This document shows, one piece after another, positions 46,205-55,221 of a DNA stretch of 64,000 bases. The notes under the pieces were generated by a model. The model was not told the origin of the DNA. It searched no databases and saw only the letters and a list, made by a program, of their open reading frames with translations. Both the position numbers and the translations under genes were made by a program. This DNA comes from Marinobacter sp. THAF197a (GTDB lineage Bacteria; Pseudomonadota; Gammaproteobacteria; Pseudomonadales; Oleiphilaceae): positions 2,914,001 to 2,978,000 of the forward strand of contig NZ_CP045324.1 in NCBI RefSeq assembly GCF_009363275.1, written 5' to 3'. How positions within the stretch are numbered: position 1 is the first letter of the stretch; the number at the start of each line of letters is the position of its first letter.

Positions 46205-47215
46205 TTATTCCCGGTTGTCAGCCGTGCACTCAGACGCGCCCGGGTTGCTGGCGCAGCGAATTTTGCTCAATAGGCTCATCATGCGAGGGTCGTACACACT
46301 CGGTGCACCGTTCACGCCATCACGCATTTCCAGACGGTTTTCACGGAACATCTCCTGATAGCCAGTGATGTCCTGGTCTGGAATCCGAATCCATTGCTTT
46401 TCAGGGATCGCTTTTTCCTGGCTCTCAATCAGGTTCATCGCCTGCGGGAACATGTCCCAGGCCACTTCACGGGATTTCTGCGCAGTGTCATCATCCAGAA
46501 TGCCTTCGCGGGCAATGATCTGGATAGTCAACTGGGCCAATGGGTAGTCAACAATACCGCCTTTATCACCGATACCCTTGTATAACTCGAGGGCTTCATA
46601 GGCGAACGCTGGCGCATACGCGGTATCAACGGAGCCATTATTGAACTTGCCTGCGAAGTTGGTGATATCCGATGGCACCACCGTTGCCTTCACATGATTG
46701 ACCATATGAATGGCGTCACGCTGGTAATCAAGGGTGGCCATTCGCTTCCCGGCCAGTTTGCTTGCGGTGTTGATGCTTCGGTCGTTGACGAACAAATACC
46801 CCGCACCCGCCGGCACAATCGCCAGCACCTCATAGCCGCCTGACTTCATCAGAGATGCCGCCCGGGGCTGGGCCAGTGTCGCCAACAAGGTTTCCAGATC
46901 ATCGTAGGTAGGAATAGCGCCAACCGCACTGACACTGCCCGTAAACTTGTTGAACGGCCGAGTCCGGATGTCGGTTGCGGCAACGGCATCACACTGTCCG
47001 GCGTTAAAGTCGCCAACGGCAACACCTTCATCAGTGTACGGGCGAAGGTTAAAGTCCACTCCATGGGCTTTCATTTCCAGGGCGTAGTCTTTGACCAGGT
47101 TGTATACGTCGCCGTTAGCGCCGATAACGTCAAACACACACATGGAAACTGTCTGGGCTGATGCCAACGGAGCGGCAACGGCCAACGACAGGGCGGCAAG
47201 GGATTTACGGATCAT
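46205..47215 (-). CDS. TRAP-associated periplasmic solute-binding protein
   Basis: A 336-residue protein with a signal peptide (1-20, ending LASA). I place the start at 47215, where GGAGG lies 5 nt upstream; the frame extends to 47308 without a plausible signal. Substrate-binding-like features include FNAGQCDAVAATDIRTRPFNK and KLAGKRMATLDYQRDAIHMV. It lies between the TatT-like lipoprotein gene and the fused permease, so it is the ligand-capturing subunit. It lacks the typical DctP motif and belongs to a divergent binding-protein group. Confidence 0.82.
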   Translation of the reverse strand: MIRKSLAALSLAVAAPLASAQTVSMCVFDVIGANGDVYNLVKDYALEMKAHGVDFNLRPYTDEGVAVGDFNAGQCDAVAATDIRTRPFNKFTGSVSAVGAIPTYDDLETLLATLAQPRAASLMKSGGYEVLAIVPAGAGYLFVNDRSINTASKLAGKRMATLDYQRDAIHMVNHVKATVVPSDITNFAGKFNNGSVDTAYAPAFAYEALELYKGIGDKGGIVDYPLAQLTIQIIAREGILDDDTAQKSREVAWDMFPQAMNLIESQEKAIPEKQWIRIPDQDITGYQEMFRENRLEMRDGVNGAPSVYDPRMMSLLSKIRCASNPGASECTADNRE

Positions 47216-47276
47216 GACGACCTCCGGGTCATTCTTGTGTTTATCGATCAAACAGGGCGTGGATGGGAGAGTTGCC

Positions 47277-48341
47277 TCAGAGCAACCCGTCCAGATCCAT
47301 GGTTTCAATATTCTCTCTCGCGCGCTCAGGACTCATCTTGCCGAAGAAATTGCGCGGCGTGCGGTGGCCATATTCCGATGTCCAGTGCTTGTCGGATGAG
47401 AACTGAACGATGGTCCGCGCCACTTCATCCACCAATCGGTAGTCGTCCCAAACATCGATTCGGTCATCGGCGTCGGCGAAATGCGCAATCGCATCGGCGA
47501 GCACATCAGGGCGCCCAAAGGTTTCAGCAGCTACGATCTGAACCGCGTGGGATGCCCGAATACCCGCATTCACGCCCATTTCGGAGCTGTTCTCAAGCAC
47601 CTGCCAGGGGTCAGGCGACAGCTCGGGACGGGTATCAGGCAACAGCAACCAGACCAGCGCCCGAACAGCATTGGGCAAACCGCCCCATTTTTCGTTATCT
47701 ACACATTGCGCGGCACGCTCTGCCCTCGGCGCAATATTACGAGGCACGCCTGCAAGCGCACCAGAGTTGGAATCGTTCACGATGGCCTGCATACCGGTCA
47801 GAAGCCCCAACAGAAACGTCAGTTCGTCCTGATCGGTAAACAGGAAAGGGCACTCGATGGGCTCGGCAGCGGGATCGAAGTCGTAGGCTGCCATTGCCCG
47901 AAGATAGGCATTGTAACGGCGCGAGGCTGTCGTGGCATAAAGTCGCTTGGCGCGCTCGCGGGCATCTTTTGCGGCGGGCACATCGCCATTGTACTGGGCA
48001 CGGAGATAGTCCAGTTCTGCGTTCCAGGCACGGTATTCCATGCAATTGCCGGCCAGCAGCATAAGCAATGACCCGGTGCTGTCAGGCGCGGAGGTTACGC
48101 GAGAAAAGGAGTAGACGAGAGGATCAGTACCCTCACCCAGCGCGCACGCCATTTCAGTGTCCGACATCTGCAGCACATAAGGTGTTGCCTCAGACTCTGC
48201 GTAGCTGGAGAGCACCATACCCGTTGTCGTATATATGGGGTTGGCGGAGCAGCCGGCCAGGACCATCGCCAGTCCTGCAAGTGCGAACTGTTTGAGCAGG
48301 GCCGAACTACGGCCCACTAGGGAAACCTCTGGGTAGAACAT
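47277..48341 (-). CDS. TatT-like TRAP-associated lipoprotein
   Basis: A 354-residue lipoprotein with lipobox LAGC (Cys31) and an all-helical body (for example LLMLLAGNCMEYRAWNAELDYLRAQY and ARERAKRLYATTASRRYNAYLRAM). This resembles the TPR-like, trimeric TatT of Treponema TRAP systems, which is thought to help the binding protein take hydrophobic ligands. The first ATG is at 48341. A GTG at 48317 with AGAGG upstream is an alternative start. It is the first gene of the TRAP operon. Confidence 0.75.
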   Translation of the reverse strand: MFYPEVSLVGRSSALLKQFALAGLAMVLAGCSANPIYTTTGMVLSSYAESEATPYVLQMSDTEMACALGEGTDPLVYSFSRVTSAPDSTGSLLMLLAGNCMEYRAWNAELDYLRAQYNGDVPAAKDARERAKRLYATTASRRYNAYLRAMAAYDFDPAAEPIECPFLFTDQDELTFLLGLLTGMQAIVNDSNSGALAGVPRNIAPRAERAAQCVDNEKWGGLPNAVRALVWLLLPDTRPELSPDPWQVLENSSEMGVNAGIRASHAVQIVAAETFGRPDVLADAIAHFADADDRIDVWDDYRLVDEVARTIVQFSSDKHWTSEYGHRTPRNFFGKMSPERARENIETMDLDGLL

Positions 48342-48619
48342 AATTTGCCCTGTCTTGCTTTGTTTTTGTCAGTAAGGGATGACGAGTTTTTTATCACATT
48401 TTCGCTTCGTCAAACCGTGAACCAGAACCTTCACAGCCAACATTCGGGCTGCTCCCCGAGGAACTGGTCTCTACGACGCGAAGAATGCTTTGATTTTTGT
48501 CAGACAAGAATGGCTGGAATGCCGAAAATTATATGCCGATCGGGCCAATGGCCTCTAAGGAAAGCACAAAAATTTAAACTAATTGATATAAAACAATAAG
48601 TTCCAGATGTAACCTGTTG

Positions 48620-49240
48620 TTACAGTCCGAGCATCGCCATGACTTGATCGGTCAACCCGTCCAGCGTCAGTCCACCACGCTCGGGCTTGTACCAGGTCAC
48701 CGTCCAGCTCAGCGCTCCGGTCAACATCCGCCTTACAATAAAGGGGTCTGCCTTGAGCTGGCCAAGCTCGTTAAGCTTCTCCAAAACAGATAGCCACAGC
48801 CCTTCGTAGATCTCCCGCAATTCCAGCACCTGCACCTGAGAGCTCTCGGAGAGACTGCGCCACTCATAAACCAGCACCGCCATGGCTTCACCGGTCTGGC
48901 CGTTAATAGATTCCAGCTCACTTCGCACCAAAGCCCGAAGCTTGCCCCGGGGGGACTCCTCGCTGTCGGCCGCCGCCTGCATCAAAGCGGTATTGAGGCG
49001 GATGGTCTCAACCATCACCGCTTTCAGGATTTCCTCTTTGGTTCGGAAGTGATGGAACAGACTACCGGACTGGATGCCGACGGCTGCCGCCAGATCACGC
49101 ACCGTGGTGCGCTCATAGCCCTTGTCCCGAAATAACCTCGCCGCTTCCTTTAACAAGCGCCCGCGAGCACTGGCGGGGTCGGAAACGAGCTGTTCGGCAA
49201 TCAGGGACTGAAGAATCTGGTTCTGGTTCACAAAGGCCAT
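48620..49240 (-). CDS. atuR: TetR-family regulator, probable AtuR
   Basis: A 206-residue repressor with an N-terminal TetR helix-turn-helix (TTVRDLAAAVGIQSGSLFHHFRTKEE, about 41-66) and an acyl-CoA- or ligand-binding C-terminal domain. It is divergent from atuA, with an 18-bp palindrome in the shared 132-bp promoter region. In Pseudomonas AtuR represses the atu operon and is released by intermediates of terpene degradation. Function is assigned from gene order and family. Confidence 0.85.
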   Translation of the reverse strand: MAFVNQNQILQSLIAEQLVSDPASARGRLLKEAARLFRDKGYERTTVRDLAAAVGIQSGSLFHHFRTKEEILKAVMVETIRLNTALMQAAADSEESPRGKLRALVRSELESINGQTGEAMAVLVYEWRSLSESSQVQVLELREIYEGLWLSVLEKLNELGQLKADPFIVRRMLTGALSWTVTWYKPERGGLTLDGLTDQVMAMLGL

Positions 49241-49264
49241 CCGGTTGTCTTGGTGGGACTTTTT

Positions 49265-49292
49265 ATTCTACCCGAGATTTGCCTGTTTACAA
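49265..49292 (-). promoter_or_regulatory. Predicted atuR promoter
   Basis: On the minus strand TTGTAA (49292-49287) and TAGAAT (49270-49265) are spaced by 16 nt. The -35 box abuts the palindromic operator, consistent with autoregulation. Confidence 0.45.
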
Positions 49293-49315
49293 ACCAAGCG
49301 CTTGCTTGGTATTGT
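49286..49315 (+). promoter_or_regulatory. Predicted atuA promoter
   Basis: TTTACA (49286-49291) and TATTGT (49310-49315) are spaced by 18 nt. The operator palindrome fills the spacer almost exactly, so a bound repressor would block polymerase. Confidence 0.45.
49293..49310. promoter_or_regulatory. Probable AtuR operator
   Basis: Perfect inverted repeat ACCAAGC-GCTT-GCTTGGT, typical of a TetR-family operator, centred in the divergent atuR-atuA region and overlapping both predicted promoters. Confidence 0.7.
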
Positions 49316-49372
49316 CGTTCTTAACGTTGGATAACTTCCCGCCGACGCGGGCTTCACAACAAGGCCAAGAAC

Positions 49373-51169
49373 ATGTCACACGCCAACAAAACCATCCGCA
49401 TCGGTTGCTCCGCCGCGTTCTGGGGTGATACCGAAACCGCAGCCGCCCAGCTGGTGCACCAGGGCAACATCGATTATCTGGTGGCCGATTATCTGGCCGA
49501 GATCACCATGTCGATCATGGCTGGCCAGAAGATGAAAGACCCCACCCAGGGCTATGCCCGGGATTTTGTGGAAACCGTTATGGCGCCCTTGCTGGGCGAC
49601 ATTAAAGAAAAAGGCATCCGGGTGCTGGCCAACGCCGGCGGCGTGAACCCGGTGGCTTGCCGGGATGCGTTGCAAGCGCTGTGCGAAAAAGCGGGAGTCG
49701 ATCTGAAAATCGCCCTGGTGCTGGGCGACGACCTGCTGATGAAGAAAAAGAAACTGGCCGATGCCGGTGTCACCGAGATGACCACCGGCCAGCCCTTCCC
49801 CGCCATGATGGTGAGTTTGAATACCTATCTGGGCGCGCCTGGCCTGGTGGCCGCCCTGGAACAGGGTGCCGACATCATTATTACCGGCCGGGTAGCAGAC
49901 AGTGCGCTTGTGCTGGCGCCGCTTGTGCATGAATTCGGCTGGCGCTGGAACGATTATGACAAGCTGGCCCAGGGCAGCCTGGCCGGGCACTTGCTGGAAT
50001 GTGGCGCCCAGTCTACCGGCGGCAACTTTACCGACTGGGAACAAGTAGCTGACGGCTACGCCAATATGGGCTTCCCGATTGCTGAAGTGAGCGCCTCCGG
50101 CGACTTTGTGATGACCAAGCCTGAGGGCACGGGCGGCCTGGTCAGCCGGGGGACGGTAAGCGAGCAGTTGGTGTATGAGATTGGTGATCCAAGGGCCTAT
50201 CTGCTGCCCGACGTTACCTGTGATTTCACCCAGGTGGCGCTTGAGGAAATCGGTAAGGATCAGGTTCGCGTTTCCGGCGCCAAAGGGCTGCCACCTACCG
50301 ACAGTTACAAGGTGTCTGGCACCTGGCCGGATGGCTTTAAGTGCACGGTCACCTTTTTGCTGGCTGGAATAAACGCGCCCGCCAAGGCTCAGAAAGTCGC
50401 AGAGGCGATTCTTGGCAAAACCTCGGCCATGTTTGCCGAGCGCGGCCTGCCGGACTATTCCGAAACCAGTATCGAATTATTGGGCACCGAGACCACCTAT
50501 GGCGACCATGGCAAGGGCGACCAATGCCGGGAAGTGGTGGTGAAGATTGCTACGGCCCATCCGAAAAAAGAGGCGCTGGTGCTGTTTTCACGGGAGATTG
50601 CCCAGGCGGCCACCGGGATGGCTCCCGGCATTACCGGCATTGTCGGTGGTCGGCCGACGGTGTGGCCGAAGATTCGGTTGTTCTCTTGCCTGGTACCAAA
50701 ATCGGAAGTGGCGGTTTCGGTGGATTTGGCTGGCGAGAAGTCTGAGGTGGTGGTCGCAACCGAGGGTGGTTTCGATCCAGGTGCTCTGGCGGCTGAGCCG
50801 GACTCTCGGATGGAGGTGGCGGCGGATACTACGGTGCCGTTGATTCAGCTGGCTTGGGCGCGGTCCGGGGATAAGGGCGATCACAGCAACATCGGGGTGA
50901 TTGCGCGGGATCCGGAGTATGTTCCTTATATTGAGGCGGCGTTGACGGAGCAGGCGGTGGCGCAGTGGATGTCGCATACGCTGAATCCGGAGTCTGGCAG
51001 GGTGACGCGTTGGTCTATGCCGGGGTTGCATGCGTTCAACTTTTTGCTGGAGCACAGTCTTGGTGGTGGTGGTGTGGCTTCGCTTCGGATTGATCCGCAG
51101 GGTAAGGCGTTTGCGCAGCAGCTGTTGGAGTTTCCTGTGCCGGTGCCTTCTAACTTGGTGCAGCAATGA
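49373..51169 (+). CDS. atuA: AtuA-like acyclic terpene utilisation protein (DUF1446)
   Basis: A 598-residue cytoplasmic protein of the AtuA/DUF1446 family, with IRIGCSAAFWGDT at the N-terminus, RVLANAGGVNPVACRDAL and ADIIITGRVADSALVLAPL. It is required for citronellol growth in Pseudomonas. The exact reaction is not settled, though it has been linked to carboxylase product handling. The last part (about 440-598) resembles a separate AtuA C-terminal domain. The 3' third uses more G- and T-ending codons than the first part. It is the first gene of the cluster. Confidence 0.9.
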   Translation: MSHANKTIRIGCSAAFWGDTETAAAQLVHQGNIDYLVADYLAEITMSIMAGQKMKDPTQGYARDFVETVMAPLLGDIKEKGIRVLANAGGVNPVACRDALQALCEKAGVDLKIALVLGDDLLMKKKKLADAGVTEMTTGQPFPAMMVSLNTYLGAPGLVAALEQGADIIITGRVADSALVLAPLVHEFGWRWNDYDKLAQGSLAGHLLECGAQSTGGNFTDWEQVADGYANMGFPIAEVSASGDFVMTKPEGTGGLVSRGTVSEQLVYEIGDPRAYLLPDVTCDFTQVALEEIGKDQVRVSGAKGLPPTDSYKVSGTWPDGFKCTVTFLLAGINAPAKAQKVAEAILGKTSAMFAERGLPDYSETSIELLGTETTYGDHGKGDQCREVVVKIATAHPKKEALVLFSREIAQAATGMAPGITGIVGGRPTVWPKIRLFSCLVPKSEVAVSVDLAGEKSEVVVATEGGFDPGALAAEPDSRMEVAADTTVPLIQLAWARSGDKGDHSNIGVIARDPEYVPYIEAALTEQAVAQWMSHTLNPESGRVTRWSMPGLHAFNFLLEHSLGGGGVASLRIDPQGKAFAQQLLEFPVPVPSNLVQQ

Positions 51170-51194
51170 ACATTGTTATCTGGTTGCGGAGCAA

Positions 51195-51311
51195 GCACCC
51201 CGCTGGGGGAGAGCCTTACAAAAAACGCTCCTTCGGCACTTCCCTGTGGCGCTTGGGCTCCGCCATCCTTGGCTCCGCACATTTTTGTAAGGCTCTCCCC
51301 CAGCGAGGTGC
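51195..51311 (-). repeat. Palindromic two-hairpin repeat element, copy 4
   Basis: Arms of 30 bp (51195-51224 and 51282-51311, one mismatch; inner 24 bp perfect) around a 57-nt core, the most diverged copy. On this strand the loops read AAGGAT and AGGGAA, the latter in ACAGGGAAGT. It lies between atuA and atuB and is antisense to their transcript with respect to the GGA loops. Confidence 0.88.
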
Positions 51312-51356
51312 CCCAACCTTTTACGTGGATTCAGTTTATTCGGATAAGGATTTTTT

Positions 51357-52223
51357 ATGAGTTATCAGTCTGTTCTTCGGCCGGGGTTGTTTGAAGGCCA
51401 GGTATTCATTGTGACCGGCGGCGGCTCTGGCATTGGCCGCTGTACGGCTCACGAACTGGCGGCGCTCGGTGCTCGGGTTGCGCTGGTGGGTCGTAAGCAG
51501 GAGAAGGTGGACGCGGTTAAGGCCGAGATTGAGGAAGACGGCGGCATTGCCAGTGCTCATGCCTGCGATATCCGTGAGGAGGAGTCGGTCAAGGCCACGG
51601 TGAAGGCCGTTATCGAGACCCACGGTGGGCTGAACGGGGTGGTGAACAACGCCGGCGGGCAGTTTGCTTCGCCGTTGACGGGGATTAACCAGAAGGGTTG
51701 GGAAACCGTGGTTCGGACGAATCTGACCGGTGGCTTTCTGATTTCCCGGGAGGCTTATACCCAGGCCTTGAGTAAGACCGGCGGTTCGATTGTGAACATT
51801 GTGGCGGATATGTGGGGCGGCATGCCCGGCATGGGCCACTCTGGCGCGGCTCGGGCCGGGATGGTGAATTTTACTCAGACGGCGGCGGTTGAGTGGGCGC
51901 CGTCCGGGGTTCGGGTGAATGCGGTGGCGCCGGGGTGGATTGCGTCCAGTGGGATGGATAACTACCCGGCCCATATGAAGTCGTGGATTCGCAGTCTGGC
52001 GGATGCGGTGCCGATCAAGCGGATGGGTACGGAATCGGAGGTGAGTTCGGCGATCTGTTTCCTGCTTAGCCCGGGGGCGGCGTTTATCAGTGGCGATTGC
52101 TTGCGGATTGACGGTGCGGCATCCCAGGGCGGGCGTGTTTGGCCGATGCCGAAGGCGAAGAACAATGAGCCCTATAACGGTTTCCATCGGGCGGTAACGC
52201 CGAAAGTATTGAGTGACGACTGA
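51357..52223 (+). CDS. atuB: Short-chain dehydrogenase, AtuB-like
   Basis: A 288-residue NAD(P)-dependent oxidoreductase. It has the Rossmann motif TGGGSGIG near residue 22, NNAGGQ near 93, and RVNAVAPGWI after the active-site region. The catalytic Tyr/Lys pair is not in the usual YxxxK form here: GHSGAARAGMVNF occupies that position, as in 2,4-dienoyl-CoA reductase-like SDRs. AAGGA precedes the start. The position matches Pseudomonas atuB. Codon use is rich in GCG, GGG and TTG compared with atuC. Confidence 0.85.
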   Translation: MSYQSVLRPGLFEGQVFIVTGGGSGIGRCTAHELAALGARVALVGRKQEKVDAVKAEIEEDGGIASAHACDIREEESVKATVKAVIETHGGLNGVVNNAGGQFASPLTGINQKGWETVVRTNLTGGFLISREAYTQALSKTGGSIVNIVADMWGGMPGMGHSGAARAGMVNFTQTAAVEWAPSGVRVNAVAPGWIASSGMDNYPAHMKSWIRSLADAVPIKRMGTESEVSSAICFLLSPGAAFISGDCLRIDGAASQGGRVWPMPKAKNNEPYNGFHRAVTPKVLSDD

Positions 52224-52232
52224 GGATTTCCC

Positions 52233-53849
52233 ATGCAGGTACTGGAAACAACAATAAGCCCCCAGTCCGACGAGTTCCGGGCCAATGTGGAGGCCATGGA
52301 AGCGCACATCACCACCTTCCGGGACGTGGAGCAGAAGGTGCTGGACCTGGCGGAATCGGCCCGGGAGAAGTTCACCAAGCGGTGCAAGCTGCTGCCACGG
52401 GATCGCATCAACCGGCTGCTGGATCGTGGAAGTGAGTTTCTGGAGCTGTGCTCCCTCGCCGGTTACAAGATGCACGATGACAAAGACGGCTCCATGGCCG
52501 GTGGCGGGATTATTGCCGGTATCGGCCAGGTAGCGGGTGTTCGTTGCCTGGTGGTTGCCAGCAACAGCGCCATCAAGGGTGGCACCATTACCCCCGCAGG
52601 TCTGGATAAGACCCTGCGCCTTCAGCAAATTGCCATGGAGAATAAGCTACCGGTGGTGTCGCTGTCGGAATCCGGCGGTGCCAACCTGAACTACGCCACC
52701 GATATCTTCGTGCTTGGCGCCCGAGGCTTTGCCAATCAGGCTCGTATGTCCGCTGCGGGCATTCCACAAGTGACGGTGGTGCATGGCAACGCCACCGCCG
52801 GTGGGGCCTATCAGCCGGGCCTGTCGGATTATGTGATTACTGTGCGTGAGCAGGCCAAGATGTTCCTGGCCGGCCCACCGTTGCTGAAGGCCGCCACCGG
52901 CGAAGTCGCCACCGATGAAGAACTCGGCGGCGCAGAAATGCATGCCACCGTGGCCGGCACTGCTGAATATCTGGCCGAAGACGACGCCGATGGCATCCGC
53001 CAGGCACGGGAAATCCTCGGTGCCCTGCCCTGGAACGAAAACCTGCCGCTGCGTCAGGAGCCCCAATGGGATGAACCTCTCTATCCGGCAGAGGAACTGC
53101 TGGGCGTGATTCCTTCCGATGCGAAGAAGCCTTACGACGTGCGGGAAATCCTTGCCCGGATCGCTGATGGCTCCCGCTTCCTGGATTTCAAGAACGACTA
53201 CGACAACCAGACCGTGTGCGGCACCATCCGCATTCAGGGCCACAGCGTGGGCATCATTGGCAACAACGGCCCGATCACACCGGCCGGCTCTACCAAGGCT
53301 GCGCAGTTTATCCAGCTATGCGACCAGGCCGGCACGCCGATCCTGTTTCTGCATAACACCACCGGTTTTATGGTGGGCACGCATTCCGAGCAGAACGGCA
53401 TCATCAAACACGGGTCCAAGATGATTCAGGCCGTGGCCAACTGCCGGGTTCCAAAGCTCGCCGTGGTTGTCGGCGGTTCCTACGGCGCCGGCAACTACGC
53501 CATGTGCGGCCGGGGCCTGGACCCGAGATTCATCTTCGCCTGGCCCAACAGCCGTACCGCCGTCATGGGCCCGGCCCAGGCCGGCAAGGTGATGCGCATC
53601 GTGGCGGAAGACAAGCAACGCAAAAGCGGCATAGAACCAGACGAGAAAACCCTGGCGTTCCTTGAACAGGCCACCGCCAAGAAACTCGAAGACGGCTCCA
53701 CCGCCCTGTTCGGTACCGCACGGCTGTGGGACGACGGTTTGATCGATCCACGGGATACCCGGCGCGTGCTGGCCATGGCTCTGTCTGTTTGCCGCGAAGC
53801 CGAACAAAGACAACTACGACCCAACGTATACGGCGTCGCCCGTTTCTGA
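52233..53849 (+). CDS. atuC: Geranyl-CoA carboxylase beta subunit (carboxyltransferase)
   Basis: A 538-residue carboxyltransferase of the propionyl/methylcrotonyl-CoA carboxylase family. Motifs include SESGGANL, ATAGGAYQPG, GPPLLKAATGE, NNGPITPAGSTKAAQFI and GSYGAGNYAMCGRG. With AtuF it should carboxylate a branched acyl-CoA such as cis-geranyl-CoA. The synteny with atuA, atuD and atuE favours geranyl-CoA over methylcrotonyl-CoA. The substrate pocket residue (bulky in methylcrotonyl enzymes, small in geranyl enzymes) needs an alignment to confirm. Confidence 0.88.
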   Translation: MQVLETTISPQSDEFRANVEAMEAHITTFRDVEQKVLDLAESAREKFTKRCKLLPRDRINRLLDRGSEFLELCSLAGYKMHDDKDGSMAGGGIIAGIGQVAGVRCLVVASNSAIKGGTITPAGLDKTLRLQQIAMENKLPVVSLSESGGANLNYATDIFVLGARGFANQARMSAAGIPQVTVVHGNATAGGAYQPGLSDYVITVREQAKMFLAGPPLLKAATGEVATDEELGGAEMHATVAGTAEYLAEDDADGIRQAREILGALPWNENLPLRQEPQWDEPLYPAEELLGVIPSDAKKPYDVREILARIADGSRFLDFKNDYDNQTVCGTIRIQGHSVGIIGNNGPITPAGSTKAAQFIQLCDQAGTPILFLHNTTGFMVGTHSEQNGIIKHGSKMIQAVANCRVPKLAVVVGGSYGAGNYAMCGRGLDPRFIFAWPNSRTAVMGPAQAGKVMRIVAEDKQRKSGIEPDEKTLAFLEQATAKKLEDGSTALFGTARLWDDGLIDPRDTRRVLAMALSVCREAEQRQLRPNVYGVARF

Positions 53850-53879
53850 TTTCCACACTGATTTACTGGGAGAACAACA

Positions 53880-55040
53880 ATGAAATTCACAGCCGAACAC
53901 GAAGCCCTTAGAAAAACCGTCCGCGATTTCGTGGAAAAGGAAATCAACCCACACTGCGACGAATGGGAAGAAGCCGGCGAGTTTCCGATTCACGACCTGT
54001 TCAAGAAGCTCGGCAACCTGGGCCTGCTGGGCATCCAGAAGCCGGAAGAATACGGCGGCATGGGCCTGGACTACAGCTACAACCTGGTGGCGGCTGAGGA
54101 ACTGGGCATGGCCAAATGTGGCGGAGTGCCCCTGGCCGTGGGCGTGCAGACCGACATGTGCACACCTGCCATCGCCCGCTTCGGTTCAGACGAACTGAAA
54201 CGGGATTTCCTGGCCCCGGCCATCGCCGGCGACATGGTGGGCTGTATTGGCGTGAGTGAAGTAGGCGCAGGTTCCGACGTGGCGGGCCTGAAGACCACGG
54301 CCAAGAAAGACGGCGATGACTACGTCATCAACGGCTCCAAGATGTGGATTACCAACTCCCCGAAAGCGGATTTTATGTGCCTGCTGGCCAACACCAGCGA
54401 CGACAAGCCCCACAAGAATAAAACCCTGATGATCGTGCCCATGAACACGCCGGGCATCAGTTTCAGCCCGCACCTGAACAAGCTGGGTATGCGGTCGTCT
54501 GAAACGGCCCAGGTGTTCTTCGACGACGTGCGGGTTCCCCAGCGCAATCGCATCGGTGCCGAGGGCACGGGTTTTATGATGCAGATGTTGCAGTTCCAGG
54601 AGGAGCGTTTGTGGGGCGCGGCCAATGTCATCAAGGCTCTTGAGAATTGCGTTACCCAAACCATTGAGTACTGCCGGGAGCGCAAGACGTTTGGTCAGCC
54701 GCTGATCGATAACCAGTACATCCACTTCCGCCTGGCGGAGTTGCAGACCGAAATCGAAGCCCTGCGAGCGCTGACGTACCAGGCCTGTGAGCTGAACGTT
54801 GAAGGCAAGGATGTCACCAAGCTGGCGTCCATGGCCAAGCTGAAAGCGGGTCGTTTAGGCCGCGAAGTGACGGACGCTTGTCTGCAGTTCTGGGGCGGCA
54901 ACGGCTACATGTGGGACAACCCCCTGTCACGGGCTTACCGCGATGTGCGGTTGGTCTCCATAGGCGGCGGTGCCGACGAAATCATGCTGGGCATTATCTG
55001 CAAGCTGATGGGCACCTTGCCTGGCAAGAAACGCGACTAA
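53880..55040 (+). CDS. atuD: Acyl-CoA dehydrogenase, citronellyl-CoA type
   Basis: A 386-residue FAD enzyme. It has the acyl-CoA dehydrogenase signatures GVSEVGAGSDVAGLKTTAKKDG and WITNSPKADF, the helical region with RKTFGQPLIDNQ, and QFWGGNGYMWDNPLSRAYRDVR at the C-terminus. In Pseudomonas AtuD oxidises citronellyl-CoA to geranyl-CoA. GGAGAAC precedes the start, 30 bp after atuC. Confidence 0.9.
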   Translation: MKFTAEHEALRKTVRDFVEKEINPHCDEWEEAGEFPIHDLFKKLGNLGLLGIQKPEEYGGMGLDYSYNLVAAEELGMAKCGGVPLAVGVQTDMCTPAIARFGSDELKRDFLAPAIAGDMVGCIGVSEVGAGSDVAGLKTTAKKDGDDYVINGSKMWITNSPKADFMCLLANTSDDKPHKNKTLMIVPMNTPGISFSPHLNKLGMRSSETAQVFFDDVRVPQRNRIGAEGTGFMMQMLQFQEERLWGAANVIKALENCVTQTIEYCRERKTFGQPLIDNQYIHFRLAELQTEIEALRALTYQACELNVEGKDVTKLASMAKLKAGRLGREVTDACLQFWGGNGYMWDNPLSRAYRDVRLVSIGGGADEIMLGIICKLMGTLPGKKRD

Positions 55041-55060
55041 CGTTTGGAGTTTGGAGTCAG

Positions 55061-55172
55061 GCCTCGCGGTCAGGTAGGGCTTTCCGGGACACGCTGTGAA
55101 TACATCCATGTACGCTTGACTGCAGCATCCCTGCTGCAGACAGTCCCGGAAAGCCCTACCTGCCCCCAAGGC
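55061..55172 (-). repeat. Palindromic two-hairpin repeat element, copy 5
   Basis: Arms of 30 bp (55061-55090 and 55143-55172); the inner 20 bp are perfect and the outer 10 bp have three mismatches. The 52-nt core shows, on this strand, loops AGGGAT (8-bp stem CTGCAGCA-type, fully compensated) and ATGGAT within GTACATGGATGT. It lies between atuD and atuE, antisense to them with respect to the GGA loops. Confidence 0.9.
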
Positions 55173-55221
55173 CCCGAACATTGCCATTAGTACCCGATGC
55201 CGGCCTGAAACGGAGCCTGAT

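Noticed and set aside
52233..53849. Cluster as a leucine (liu) pathway
   Set aside because: The order with AtuA/DUF1446, two SDRs and a FATP-like synthetase matches atu; no HMG-CoA lyase or isovaleryl-CoA dehydrogenase cluster partner is present.
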